Positions 26,041 to 34,849 of a DNA stretch of 64,000 nucleotides are shown here, one piece after another. Numbering within the stretch: the first letter of the stretch is position 1; each line of letters begins with the position of its first letter. The translations under genes and the position numbers were made by a program. The notes below the pieces were generated by a model. It did not search any database. It saw only the letters and a program-made list of their open reading frames with translations, and was not told the DNA's origin. The DNA lies in NCBI RefSeq assembly GCF_004770105.1, contig NZ_RQEY01000015.1, positions 62,001 to 126,000 of the forward strand. The letters are read 5' to 3'. Source of the DNA: Leptospira andrefontaineae (GTDB lineage Bacteria > Spirochaetota > Leptospiria > Leptospirales > Leptospiraceae).

Positions 26041-26068
26041 GTGCACGGGTGCATGTTCGCCCATCCAC
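26041..26068. repeat. Palindromic repeat, copy R4 (degenerate)
   Basis: The element GTGCACGGGTGCATGTTCGCCCATCCAC carries the family core GGGCGAACATGC on its complement, with poorer arm symmetry. It touches the stop codon of the nucleotidyltransferase gene. With R3 it makes a double element. Confidence 0.5.
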
Positions 26069-26848
26069 TTACTTACTAATATTCTTTAAATAGTCCAAAG
26101 CATAGTTCTCTGCCTCGGATAAGTTTTTAATCTCAGGATTATAAAGCGCTAATCTTAATTCTTGGTACAGCTTAACTGAACTCAGTATGCTGTCTTTAAT
26201 CGATTTAAAATCATAACTTGGAACTGTAGATTTTAGTTTTTCAAGATCGTTTGGAGCGATAATGAATTCTAATTTCCGAACTCCACGAGGAAGAGATTTA
26301 TTTTTAAGATGAAGTAATGGGCCCAAAACTGTATTTCTAATGAATGATAAAAAATCAATCGTCTCGAAATACTCTCCTCTTCCTAGTTTAGTTCCGGCAT
26401 AATGGATCCAAACCCAAAATCGATCTTCTATCCATTGGAAATCTGGATTTGGCCATTCTGCTTTTGTTGATTCGAGGATTGATGGGATCTGCTTATTATT
26501 CTGATTTGTAAAGATGGGATTTTCGATCCTGTTCTTTAAGTCGGAAAGTTGAATAAACTTAAAGTCAACATGGAGGAATGGATTCTTATACAAACAAATT
26601 AAGAGTCTTCTTTCTCCAACATGTTCACCAGTAAATGCTGATAGCAAAGGTCCGAAATTCTTCGCGAAATCGACCATTTCTTTTTTCTGATATTGAATCC
26701 CATCTTTTAAAACTATGACAAAATCGATGTCGGAGTATTCATCAAGTTCTTTTGAAATGTATGAGCCTGCTATTGCTACACCTTCGATTGTTTCATTATT
26801 CGAGGCAAATTCATTTACTTGATTGATAAAGAGGTTTATCTTTTTCAT
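26069..26848 (-). CDS. Nucleotidyltransferase-domain protein
   Basis: A 259-residue protein with a pol-beta-type nucleotidyltransferase core at the N-terminus: VAIAGSYISKELDEYSDIDFVIVLKDG contains the GSxxx...SDxDF signature that binds metal and nucleotide. The remainder is helical, with VDFKFIQLSDLKNRIENP as a likely third acidic strand. It resembles aminoglycoside-nucleotidyltransferase-like proteins, but no drug substrate can be inferred. It has no toxin-antitoxin partner beside it. It lies alone between palindromes R4 and R5. Codon use is AT-rich. Confidence 0.75.
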   Translation of the reverse strand: MKKINLFINQVNEFASNNETIEGVAIAGSYISKELDEYSDIDFVIVLKDGIQYQKKEMVDFAKNFGPLLSAFTGEHVGERRLLICLYKNPFLHVDFKFIQLSDLKNRIENPIFTNQNNKQIPSILESTKAEWPNPDFQWIEDRFWVWIHYAGTKLGRGEYFETIDFLSFIRNTVLGPLLHLKNKSLPRGVRKLEFIIAPNDLEKLKSTVPSYDFKSIKDSILSSVKLYQELRLALYNPEIKNLSEAENYALDYLKNISK

Positions 26849-26867
26849 ACTCTATTCATTTTACTTT

Positions 26868-26901
26868 GAGTCGGATTGGCGAACATGCGCATATCCAACT
26901 C
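26868..26901. repeat. Palindromic repeat, copy R5
   Basis: This is the longest copy: GAGTcGGAT ... ATCCaACTC arms enclose TGGCGAACATGCGCAT. The stem has single-base bulges like a folded recombination or structural element. It is 19 bases upstream of the nucleotidyltransferase start, so that gene is bracketed by copies. Confidence 0.65.
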
Positions 26902-26926
26902 CAACCCGAGTAATAAAATGTTTAAC

Positions 26927-26952
26927 TCAAAAAAGGGGAGTGTCCTCCCCTT
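26927..26952 (-). terminator. Rho-independent terminator of the lipase-like gene
   Basis: On the minus strand AAGGGGAG-GACA-CTCCCCTT is followed by TTTT, 4 bases after the stop of the 26957-27823 gene. Stem and U-run give a standard terminator. Confidence 0.85.
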
Positions 26953-26956
26953 ATCA

Positions 26957-27823
26957 TCAATGGGTTTGTAACCAGTTAACTAGATCCCCTAAAACTTTTG
27001 CTTTGTCCTGAGGAAGTTCATTCATAGTCTCATGATACAATCCATCATAAATTTTCATGGACTTGTCGGAAGAAGGGATCACTTTAAATGCTTCTTCCGT
27101 TCCGACAGAAAGTGCGATTGAATCTTCTTTTCCATGGAATAGATAAACTGGGAAATTGATCCTTGCTGCTTTCTCTAATGCTTTTTCTTTGGAATTCAAA
27201 AGGAAATCTCCTAGATAAGCTCCGACTGAACCGTGAACTAAAGGATCTTTTTTATAAGCTTCCACGACTGATTTATCCCTGGATAGAGCATTTACATCTA
27301 ATCCAGTTGGAACAGTAAGGGTGGGGAATGCTCCTGCGAGTAAACTTCCTGCACCTTTTTTGATATTCATGACTAAGTCTGTTTTTACTGCGATAGGTAA
27401 TCCACTAAGAACAAGTCTGTCTAAACTTGCTTGGTGAGAAGGTTCTCCGGCGTAAAACAAAGAGATCAATGCTCCCATGGAGTGTCCCATCAAAGTGACT
27501 TGTTTCACTCCTTCTTTCTGTTTTGCAATGCTGATCAGTCTATCTAGGTCGGCTAAAAATTGGTTAAAATGAGTGACTACTCCTCTGCTTCCTCCAGATT
27601 TTCCATGACCGCGGGCATCTATTAGATAAACATTATATCCTTTTCCGGAAAGTGCTTCGAGTAGATTGTCGTATCTTTTTCCGTGTTCTCCGATCCCATG
27701 ATGAACCACTAATGTTCTAGGATTGTTTGTGTCTTTTGCGCGATAGGCTCTATAATAGATGGATACGTCACCGGCTCCTACAAAGGTTCCGTCTTCCAGA
27801 TGGTAGTTTTGTTCCCAATTCAT
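26957..27823 (-). CDS. Monoacylglycerol lipase-like alpha/beta hydrolase
   Basis: Serine hydrolase of the monoglyceride lipase/lysophospholipase group, 288 residues from ATG 27821-27823 (an upstream TTG would add 17 residues). The oxyanion strand is TLVVHHGIGEHGKRYDNL, followed by YLIDARGHGKSGGSRG; the nucleophile elbow is LMGHSMGALISLFY with Ser as nucleophile. The catalytic Asp is likely in LFHGKEDSIAL and the His in GLYHETMNE. No signal peptide is seen, so a cytoplasmic role in acylglycerol turnover is expected. A terminator follows. Confidence 0.88.
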   Translation of the reverse strand: MNWEQNYHLEDGTFVGAGDVSIYYRAYRAKDTNNPRTLVVHHGIGEHGKRYDNLLEALSGKGYNVYLIDARGHGKSGGSRGVVTHFNQFLADLDRLISIAKQKEGVKQVTLMGHSMGALISLFYAGEPSHQASLDRLVLSGLPIAVKTDLVMNIKKGAGSLLAGAFPTLTVPTGLDVNALSRDKSVVEAYKKDPLVHGSVGAYLGDFLLNSKEKALEKAARINFPVYLFHGKEDSIALSVGTEEAFKVIPSSDKSMKIYDGLYHETMNELPQDKAKVLGDLVNWLQTH

Positions 27824-27935
27824 TCGGTAAATATCCGATCTGTCTGAAAAATGGGGAAGGAAATTTCTATCCAATTCGCTTCTTTCTTCCTACTATTTCG
27901 AACGAACGTAATGCTTGTGACCTATGTTACGATCC

Positions 27936-29018
27936 TTATTCCGGAAAGAGTCCAGGTAGGAATTCCTCGGATTTTTTCTTTTTCAGAAGATAGCGGGAAG
28001 GGACCGCGAATAAATCCGTTCTCAGTTCTCTTCTTTTTGTGAGCCCGAATCTTTTGATGCAGATCGAAAATCTTTTTTGGAGAAGTTCCGCATAATTTCC
28101 TTCCCCTCTCATTCTTTCTCCCCAGTTAGCTTTATATAATTTCCCTCCTCTTGCTTCTGAAATAACTTTTAGGACTTTTTCTTTTTTGAGAGGAAAATGT
28201 CTGGTAAGCCAATCTTCGAATAAAGGAGCTACCTCCAATGGAAGTCTTACAAATACCATTCCGGCAGCTTCTGCACCCGATAGAGATGCCTGCTCTAATA
28301 GATGTTCCATTTCGAAATCGTTTATAAATGGAATTACCGGTGCAAATAATACCCCTGTTGGAATTCCAACATCAGTAAGTTTTCGAAGAGTTTCCATTCT
28401 TCTTACCGGAGCCGGCGCCCTGGGCTCTAATTTGGACCAAAGTTCTTTGTCCAAAGTGGTGATAGAAAGAAACACTTTCAAAATTCCTAATTTTCCCATT
28501 TCGGAAAGAATGTCCGTATCTCTTTGTATTAAAGAAGACTTAGTAATGATTGCTGTAGGTTGTTTGAATTCCAACAAGACCTCTAGCAATGATCTTGTAT
28601 TTTTATAGACTCTTTCTCCCGGCTGGTATGGATCTGTGGCTGTGCCTATCGTGATTGGCGCGAGTGCCTGCTTCTTCTTTCTTAATTCTTCCGCTAAAAG
28701 TTTGGCCGGTTCCTTCTTCACAAATATTTTTGTTTCAAAGTCCAAGCCGGGAGAAAGATCCACATAAGAATGGTTTGGTCTTGCGAAACAATAAATACAC
28801 CCGTGCTCGCACCCTCTATACGGATTGATACTTGCATCGAATGGAATATCTGGTGATTTATTTCGGGTGAGAACTGATTTGGAATCTTCCCAAAAGAATT
28901 GGGTAGAAGGAGAGGGCTCCTCTCCTAAATCATATCGATCTTCTAACCAAACTTCTCTGGAAGTTTTATCAAATCTACTGGGAGGAAGTTCTTCCGTGCC
29001 TCTTTTTTTAGAATTCAT
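27936..29018 (-). CDS. PA0069-family radical SAM protein
   Basis: A 360-residue radical SAM enzyme. The 4Fe-4S motif CEHGCIYCFARP (CxxxCxxC) is at about residues 72-83, preceded by ASINPYRG, and followed by GLDFETKIFVKK, typical of the PA0069/SplB-like family. TIGTATDPYQPGE and the LSITTLDKELWSKLEPRAP segment match the SAM-binding core. The true substrate is unknown; the distant relation to spore photoproduct lyase has led to DNA-repair guesses. Start ATG 29016-29018. Confidence 0.9.
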   Translation of the reverse strand: MNSKKRGTEELPPSRFDKTSREVWLEDRYDLGEEPSPSTQFFWEDSKSVLTRNKSPDIPFDASINPYRGCEHGCIYCFARPNHSYVDLSPGLDFETKIFVKKEPAKLLAEELRKKKQALAPITIGTATDPYQPGERVYKNTRSLLEVLLEFKQPTAIITKSSLIQRDTDILSEMGKLGILKVFLSITTLDKELWSKLEPRAPAPVRRMETLRKLTDVGIPTGVLFAPVIPFINDFEMEHLLEQASLSGAEAAGMVFVRLPLEVAPLFEDWLTRHFPLKKEKVLKVISEARGGKLYKANWGERMRGEGNYAELLQKRFSICIKRFGLTKRRELRTDLFAVPSRYLLKKKKSEEFLPGLFPE

Positions 29019-29102
29019 AAGATTGAATTCTAAAATATACTAAACAAAAAACAAGCAAAAATATGTTTATATTTTATTGTAGGTCCTACAAAGTGATCTT
29101 GT

Positions 29103-29732
29103 TTAGTTAACTTCTAATTTAGCTCCTTCTCCCCAAGATTTGTAAGAAGGTAAATTAGAGATTGTTTGTACATACTCGCTTGCTTTCGACCCAAGTTTTA
29201 CTCCGTAGGTTATAAATCTGGAAACTACCGGAGCGTAGAATGCATCGGCTATGGAGAAGTTTTGGCCGAATAAAAACGGTCCACCGTAGGAGCTCAAACA
29301 TTCTTCCCAAAGGGATTGGATCCTATCAATGTCCTTCTTTGCATCTTCCGGAATGGAGAAATCGGACTTTCTGCCATGAAAATTCATGCTTAGATTGGAT
29401 CTTAGGCCTGTGAATCCTGAATGCATTTCTGCGGTTACAGATCTTGCCTTGGCTCTCGCGATTTGATCCTTGGGCCAAAGTCCTTTCTCCGCATATTTTT
29501 CTGCCAGATATTCTGCGATACTAAGGCTGTCCCAAACTCTGAGGTCTCCGTCATTTAGAACAGGGACTTTTTTAGAAGGTGAATACTTATCGATTATGGC
29601 TGCATATTCAGGTGTGAATAATTTTAAGGAAATCTCTTCGAAAGGAATTCCAAATTGAGTGAGAAGGATCCATGGCCGGAAAGACCAGGAGGAGATGTTT
29701 TTATTTCCTATTACAAGTTTCAGATCGCTCAT
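29103..29732 (-). CDS. Glutathione S-transferase-family protein
   Basis: A 209-residue GST from ATG 29730-29732, with GGGAGA upstream. The N-terminal thioredoxin-like domain starts KLVIGNKNISSWSFRPWILLTQFGIPFEE, where the Ser-x-x-Ser-x-R motif provides the likely catalytic Ser. VPVLNDGDLRVWDSLSIAEYLAEKY holds the glutathione gamma-glutamyl site with DS. The helical C-terminal domain contains FLFGQNFSIADAFYAPVVSRF. The physiological substrate is unknown. No operon partner is obvious. Confidence 0.9.
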   Translation of the reverse strand: MSDLKLVIGNKNISSWSFRPWILLTQFGIPFEEISLKLFTPEYAAIIDKYSPSKKVPVLNDGDLRVWDSLSIAEYLAEKYAEKGLWPKDQIARAKARSVTAEMHSGFTGLRSNLSMNFHGRKSDFSIPEDAKKDIDRIQSLWEECLSSYGGPFLFGQNFSIADAFYAPVVSRFITYGVKLGSKASEYVQTISNLPSYKSWGEGAKLEVN

Positions 29733-30059
29733 AACTAAAAGATCTCCCAAGGCGGGATGATTCTGCAAGAAAGTAATCCTTTCGAGTTAGAAACTTTGGA
29801 GAGGTGTTTTTGTAGGGATTGATACAGACGCCTTCAACTAGTTTGCCTTTCTTTTGCAACAATTGGCGTCGGGAATTTCCATGATCAAGTGTACATAATC
29901 CTGTGATGGTTCGGCCTCTTCATTTAACAGCGAAGCTTCTTCTTAGTATTCTAGGAATGGTTTGTAGGATTTTTTTAAAAATCCATGTCTTAAGTTATTA
30001 ATAAGGAAGAAATCTTTTCGAAAATAATCGAACGGTTTCTTAGTAGCAAAACGAATCGG
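29733..30059. other. Divergent intergenic region, 327 bases
   Basis: Holds the promoters of the GST gene and the PAS regulator. A perfect inverted repeat GGATTTTT-TT-AAAAATCC (29967-29984) stands 76 bases before the PAS gene and could be its operator or a weak terminator. No ORF or RNA gene was seen. Confidence 0.4.
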
Positions 30060-31112
30060 ATGGATCTAAGCTTGGAAAACGTTAAAGAAATTATTCAAAC
30101 ACAAGAAAGTATGCCCGATATTTTGTTAATTTGTGATTCGAGTGGAAGGATCCTTCATATTAACGAGAATGGAAGGAAGATGCTTAGTATCGCTTCTATT
30201 GAATCTGCGAAGAGTATGAGTATTACCGATCTTCTTTCAGAGACGGATCAAAAATATTTCGAAACAGTTATATTACCTAATGTAAGCAAATCTGGAGAGT
30301 TTGAAGGAAGAGGACTTCATCTAATGAAGAAAGATGGAAGTTTCCTCCAGACAAAACAACATGCTTATCTAATGCCTGAGAAATCTTATCTATTCGTGTT
30401 CACGGAAGATAAAGAATCAGAAGCGGGAAAGAAGGAAGCTTTATATAAGGCATTCCAACAGTCCCAGAACGGAATGTTCTTAACCGATAAGGAAGGAGTG
30501 ATCCTTGCAGTGAACAAACAGTTCGAAAAAATTTCCGGCTTAAAAGAGAATGAACTCATAGGAAAAACCCCTAAAGCATTCCAATCCGGAGCGGGAGCTT
30601 CCAAAACTTTTTATGATGAGTTTTGGGAATCTGTTCTGCAAGGTTCCGTTTCGATCTCTAACTTGAATACTAAGAACGGTTTCGTAAAAGATTGGAAACA
30701 AAATGTTCTTCCTATTAAAGATCGTAATGGAGAAGTTTCCAGCTTCCTAAGTACTATACTTGCGAATCCTGAACTTTCAGAATCTGGAGACGCAAAGAAC
30801 AACTCGGATTTTGCAAAATCTCCATCCGATACTTTCAGAAAATATGAAGGTATGGATAGGGAAGCTCTGGTTGGAATTTTAAGAGATAAAACTAAACTTA
30901 CCAAAAAAGAAACAGAGATCTGTGCGGGAATCGCTTCCGGTAAGGATAAGAGTCGGATCAGCGAAGACTTAGGCATCCATCCTGGGACTATGAAAAACCA
31001 TCTCAAATCGATTTATAGAAAGACCATCGATCTAGAAAAAGAGATCCCAGGTCCTGAAAGAGATAAACTGCAAAGACTTACCATTTACCTCTTCCGTTTA
31101 CTCGGGGAATAA
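30060..31112 (+). CDS. PAS-PAS-LuxR-type regulator
   Basis: A 350-residue cytoplasmic sensor-regulator. The first PAS domain (about 16-112) contains PDILLICDSSGRILHINENGRKML; the second (about 128-235) contains NGMFLTDKEGVILAVNKQFEKISGLKENELIGKTPKAFQSG. A LuxR-type helix-turn-helix is at residues about 282-325 (LTKKETEICAGIASGKDKSRISEDLGIHPGTMKNHLKSIYRKT). There is no receiver or kinase domain, so the signal is probably sensed directly by a PAS cofactor or ligand. Targets unknown. Confidence 0.85.
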   Translation: MDLSLENVKEIIQTQESMPDILLICDSSGRILHINENGRKMLSIASIESAKSMSITDLLSETDQKYFETVILPNVSKSGEFEGRGLHLMKKDGSFLQTKQHAYLMPEKSYLFVFTEDKESEAGKKEALYKAFQQSQNGMFLTDKEGVILAVNKQFEKISGLKENELIGKTPKAFQSGAGASKTFYDEFWESVLQGSVSISNLNTKNGFVKDWKQNVLPIKDRNGEVSSFLSTILANPELSESGDAKNNSDFAKSPSDTFRKYEGMDREALVGILRDKTKLTKKETEICAGIASGKDKSRISEDLGIHPGTMKNHLKSIYRKTIDLEKEIPGPERDKLQRLTIYLFRLLGE

Positions 31113-31171
31113 GCCGCAGAGATTTAAGAGACACAAAGTTTTTTCACACAGAAGCACAGAGCCACTGAGGT
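31113..31171. repeat. ACAGAG-rich low-complexity intergenic sequence
   Basis: Two related stretches, GCCGCAGAGATTTAAGAGACACAAAG (31113-31138) and CACACAGAAGCACAGAGCCACTGAGG (31145-31170), follow the PAS gene stop. They resemble the CACAGAG-type intergenic repeats found in many unrelated bacteria. Only this one occurrence was noticed in the window. Confidence 0.4.
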
Positions 31172-31178
31172 TTTATTT

Positions 31179-31808
31179 TCAATCTGATTTAGTTCCCCAA
31201 ACTTCTTTCACGTAATCTTCTCTACCGGAACCCTTTCTGTATTGTTTATAATGCGCAGGGTTCTTTTTATAATAATCCTGATGATATTCTTCCGCGGGAT
31301 AAAATTCTGACGCAGGCAATATTTCTACCGCGATAGGAGAGTTGAATTTTTTAGAAGCTCCTATTTTATCCTTAAACTCTTGGGCTAGTTTCCTTTGTTC
31401 TTCATTCTTATAATAGATAGCAGCTCTGTATTGGTTGCCTCTGTCTGCAAATTGTCCTCCTGAATCAGTCGGATCTATTTGCCTCCAATACGTATTCAAA
31501 AGTTTTGTATAATCGATTTTTTTAGGATCGTAAGTGATCAATACTGATTCTCTATGTCCTGTTCTCCCATAACCTACGTCTTCGTATGTTGGATTTTTTT
31601 CTTTTCCACCTGTGTACCCTGAGATTACGGATATTACACCTGGTAGTTTTTCGAAAGGCCCTTCCATACACCAGAAACATCCACCTGCAAAAATGGCCGT
31701 TTCTGTTTTTGGGTTTTCTTTGGAGTAAAGTATATTCGAAAAACCAAATATTATGAATATTATAAGTATGGATTCTAATCTTATAAGTTTGAACAAATTC
31801 GCTCTCAT
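31179..31808 (-). CDS. msrA: Exported peptide methionine sulfoxide reductase A
   Basis: Reduces methionine-S-sulfoxide in proteins. The active-site motif AIFAGGCFWCMEGPFEKLPGV is intact, with the catalytic Cys in GGCFWC. ESVLITYDPKKIDY and SGGQFADRGNQYRAAIYY are further family signatures. An N-terminal hydrophobic segment (LESILIIFIIFGFSNILYS) indicates export to the periplasm. Start ATG 31806-31808 is preferred over 31820 because AGGAA falls at the right distance only for it. No C-terminal recycling cysteines are seen. MsrB is not adjacent. Confidence 0.93.
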   Translation of the reverse strand: MRANLFKLIRLESILIIFIIFGFSNILYSKENPKTETAIFAGGCFWCMEGPFEKLPGVISVISGYTGGKEKNPTYEDVGYGRTGHRESVLITYDPKKIDYTKLLNTYWRQIDPTDSGGQFADRGNQYRAAIYYKNEEQRKLAQEFKDKIGASKKFNSPIAVEILPASEFYPAEEYHQDYYKKNPAHYKQYRKGSGREDYVKEVWGTKSD

Positions 31809-32038
31809 TAGGTTCCTCATGGTTTCATTTTTTTATGAATTTTTAATCTAACTATTCTTACCGATCACTTGTTCGTATTTTGATTTTTTTCAAAAAATCC
31901 TGGTAAGCACAAGCTAGATCAATTTCATTAGCTATGGATACTTTCGACTGACGTCGGAAAAAGTTACGGACTTATCAACCGTTTCCAATTCTGGGTTTTT
32001 TATTCTTTATGTAGAATAGCCGACCCGTGCGAGTATCA

Positions 32039-34270
32039 ATGAATTTAAAAACAAAACAATTTCTTTCCAATCTTCCTTACGATCTTTCCTCGAGCATCGC
32101 AGTCTTTTTAGTGGCTATTCCTCTTTGTTTGGGGATTGCTCATGCGTCTGGTGCGCCTTTATTTTCCGGGATTATCTCCGGTTTTATAGGCGGGATAGTA
32201 GTAGGAACCTTCAGTAAATCCGCCTTAAGTGTTTCAGGGCCCACCGCAAGTTTGACTGCGATTGTTCTTTCAGGTATCAAAGACCTGGGGAATTTCGAAG
32301 CATTTCTTCTCGCACTTCTAATTGCGGGAATGATCCAAACTTTGCTTGGGATCTTGAGAACTGGTGCATTATCCGCTTATCTTCCTTCTGCGACAGTAGT
32401 CGGAATGTCCGTCGCGATCGGTTTACTTTTAGTTATCAAACAATTACCTCACTTGATCGGTTACGACGTAGAGGAATTCGGGGTAGAAGAATTCGATATC
32501 ACCAAAGAAGATGTGAACGAATCCTATCATGATCCGCATGAAGCGAAAGAGACCAACTCTCTCATGCTGCTTGTTCATGCCTTTCGGAATTTACAAAGTA
32601 ATGTTTTAGTAATTGGTATTATTTCCCTTCTATCCTTCTGGGTTTGGGATAGATACTTTGCTAAAAAATTCAAATATGTTCCGGCGTCTTTAGTGGCGAT
32701 CATCCTAGGAACGGGAACGAATTTACTTTTAGGTCATCTTCTACCTGGAGGCGCTTTATCTCAGGATCACTTAGTTACTCTTCCTATTTTTAAAAATCCT
32801 TCTGAACTATTTGCTCATTTGGATTTTCCAAACTTCTCCTATTGGGATCAGGCCTCTGTGTGGACCTTGGCATTGACGATCGCCTTTGCTTCTTCTTTAG
32901 AATCCTTACTCTCTGTAGAAGTGGTGGATAAACTGGACGAAGAGAATCGTAAAACTCCAATGTCCCAGGAATTGATCGCGCAAGGTATAGGAAACATGGC
33001 CTGTGGACTCGCAGGTGGGATCCCGATCACAAGTGTGGTCGTAAGAGGAACAGTAAACGCTTCTTCCGGTGCGAAGACCAAATTTTCTGCCATCTTTCAT
33101 GGGGCATGGATAGGGATCAGTGTATTACTTTTTCCCAAATTTATGAATACCATTCCTTTAGCATCTCTTGCTGCGATTTTGATTTTTACAGGCCTTAAAC
33201 TCGCAAAACCTGCGATGTTCAAGTTGATGTTTCAAAAGGGATATTCCCAGTTTCTTCCGTTCTTGGTCACTGTGGTCGTTACATTCTTCACTAATGTACT
33301 GATCGGAACATTCTGCGGTATCTTGGTAGCCTTGGTTTTTGTTCTATATGAAGATCATAGGACTGCGATCTATAGAGAAGAGCGTCATGGTAAGTTTAGA
33401 AGGATCGTTTTAGGGGAAAACCTAGGCTTCTTTCATAAGGCAAAGATCAAGGCGATCTTAGAAAGCCAGCCTTCCGGGATCACCTTGGAGATAGACGGAA
33501 CTAGAACTCTTCATATGGATCAGGATATTAAAGAACTAATCCACGAATTTAGAAATAATGCCCACCGTAAGGGGATTACGGTGATCCTAGGAGGGATACC
33601 GAATATGGAAAATGATATCGAATCCTTGAAAAAAGAAATGAGCGAGTCTTATCAAAAATTATTAAGAAACAACCAAGAATGGGTGGAAGAGAGGACTGCA
33701 GAAGATCCTGAATTTTTCTCTCGCCATGCTGAAGGCCAAGCACCACAGACATTGTTCATCGGGTGCAGCGACTCCAGGGTTCCCGTAAATGTGATCACTA
33801 AGACAAATCCTGGGGAAATTTTCGTAACCAGAAATATTGCAAATGTGGTTTCTGTGGATGATATGTCCCTGTTTAGTGTGGTTCAATATGCGATAGATGC
33901 ATTGAACGTAAAACATATCATTGTTTGCGGCCATATCGGTTGTGGGGGAGTCAGGGCCGCTCTGCAAGGAAAGGCCGCAGGCCTCATAGACAATTGGATC
34001 ACTCATATTAAGGATGTGTATTTAAAACATAGAGAAGAATTAGATGCTCTTCCTGAAGATAAAAGAGAAGAAAGACTGATCCATCTGAACGTTGCGGAGC
34101 AGGTAGTGAACTTATATAAGACCGGGATGATACAGAATGCTTTGGAGAAATATGGATTTCCTGAGATACATGGTTGGGTTTACGATATCCGAAACGGACA
34201 GATCAGCGAGGTGGATTATAAGGACATTCTTTCCAAGGAGCTCGGAGGATTGTACGGTTATCCTAAATAG
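32039..34270 (+). CDS. SulP-family transporter fused to beta-carbonic anhydrase
   Basis: A 743-residue fusion from ATG 32039 (GTG 32027 is possible). Residues about 1-440 are a SulP anion transporter with some 12-14 membrane segments, including the PLCLGIAHASGAPLFSGIISG and SVSGPTASLTAIVLSG signatures. A degenerate STAS-like part (about 445-530) follows: SGITLEIDGTRTLHMDQDIKELIHEF. The C-terminus is a beta-class carbonic anhydrase with CSDSR (Cys576, Asp578, Arg580) and CGHIGCGGV (His632, Cys635), so zinc site and Asp-Arg dyad are complete. Bicarbonate uptake coupled to CO2/HCO3- conversion is the likely role. Confidence 0.92.
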   Translation: MNLKTKQFLSNLPYDLSSSIAVFLVAIPLCLGIAHASGAPLFSGIISGFIGGIVVGTFSKSALSVSGPTASLTAIVLSGIKDLGNFEAFLLALLIAGMIQTLLGILRTGALSAYLPSATVVGMSVAIGLLLVIKQLPHLIGYDVEEFGVEEFDITKEDVNESYHDPHEAKETNSLMLLVHAFRNLQSNVLVIGIISLLSFWVWDRYFAKKFKYVPASLVAIILGTGTNLLLGHLLPGGALSQDHLVTLPIFKNPSELFAHLDFPNFSYWDQASVWTLALTIAFASSLESLLSVEVVDKLDEENRKTPMSQELIAQGIGNMACGLAGGIPITSVVVRGTVNASSGAKTKFSAIFHGAWIGISVLLFPKFMNTIPLASLAAILIFTGLKLAKPAMFKLMFQKGYSQFLPFLVTVVVTFFTNVLIGTFCGILVALVFVLYEDHRTAIYREERHGKFRRIVLGENLGFFHKAKIKAILESQPSGITLEIDGTRTLHMDQDIKELIHEFRNNAHRKGITVILGGIPNMENDIESLKKEMSESYQKLLRNNQEWVEERTAEDPEFFSRHAEGQAPQTLFIGCSDSRVPVNVITKTNPGEIFVTRNIANVVSVDDMSLFSVVQYAIDALNVKHIIVCGHIGCGGVRAALQGKAAGLIDNWITHIKDVYLKHREELDALPEDKREERLIHLNVAEQVVNLYKTGMIQNALEKYGFPEIHGWVYDIRNGQISEVDYKDILSKELGGLYGYPK

Positions 34271-34670
34271 CGGCCGGTTGGTACAGTAGTTCTTGGACTC
34301 TTAGGTATTTGTCCATTCCGTTGATCTCCCAACGGACTACCTCACCCACTCTAGCGCCTAATACTGCAGAACCATGGGCGGAGAATAAGGAAAGTTTGCC
34401 ATTAGCAGGGGCATTTTCAGTATATTCGTCCGGATAAACTAAGGTAAATTGGAATGCTTCTGCGTTGCCCAGGTCTTTGAGCACAAATTTGGAATTCATA
34501 GTGATCAGGTCTTGGGGAACTTGGTTCTGGTCTATCTTTTTAGCCTTAGATAGCGTCTTACGTATGATCTCTAAGATACTTGGCTGGACTACTGCGGCTT
34601 GGGCTGAAACCTCAAGGGTGGAAAGAATCCTTTGATGATCATTCTTAGAAAGAAATCTTTTACCACTCAT
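34263..34670 (-). CDS. Rnk-like nucleoside diphosphate kinase regulator (GreA C-terminal fold)
   Basis: A 135-residue protein. The N-terminal part is helical; the C-terminal part has the FKBP-like fold of GreA/Rnk: FVLKDLGNAEAFQFTLVYPDEY, then GKLSLFSAHGSAVLGARVGEVVRWEI, then YLRVQELLYQPA. The ending LLYQPxA is typical of Rnk, which binds RNA polymerase without the coiled coil of GreA. It converges with the SulP fusion, overlapping it by 8 bases. Direct targets in this organism are unknown. Confidence 0.85.
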   Translation of the reverse strand: MSGKRFLSKNDHQRILSTLEVSAQAAVVQPSILEIIRKTLSKAKKIDQNQVPQDLITMNSKFVLKDLGNAEAFQFTLVYPDEYTENAPANGKLSLFSAHGSAVLGARVGEVVRWEINGMDKYLRVQELLYQPAAI

Positions 34671-34849
34671 AACGCAGTACCTCCTCTATAAAACAAATCC
34701 GAAACTTACATATCCGCATAATGTACTCAAGCGTTTTTCCTTTTCTTGAATTTTACGAAAATTGCATTCGTTTATGCGACATAGAATTTATTCTTTATTA
34801 TAAATTATACTAAACGAAAGATAAGTTTCGTTCGAAATAAGAAGAAGAC

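Noticed and set aside
26069..26848. MNT/HEPN-type toxin-antitoxin system
   Set aside because: The nucleotidyltransferase has no HEPN partner gene; the adjacent sequences are only palindromic repeats.
22036..26956. Classical integron cassette array
   Set aside because: Genes face both directions, no integrase gene is present, and the palindromes lack clear GTTRRRY/RYYYAAC core sites; kept only as a repeat-family finding.
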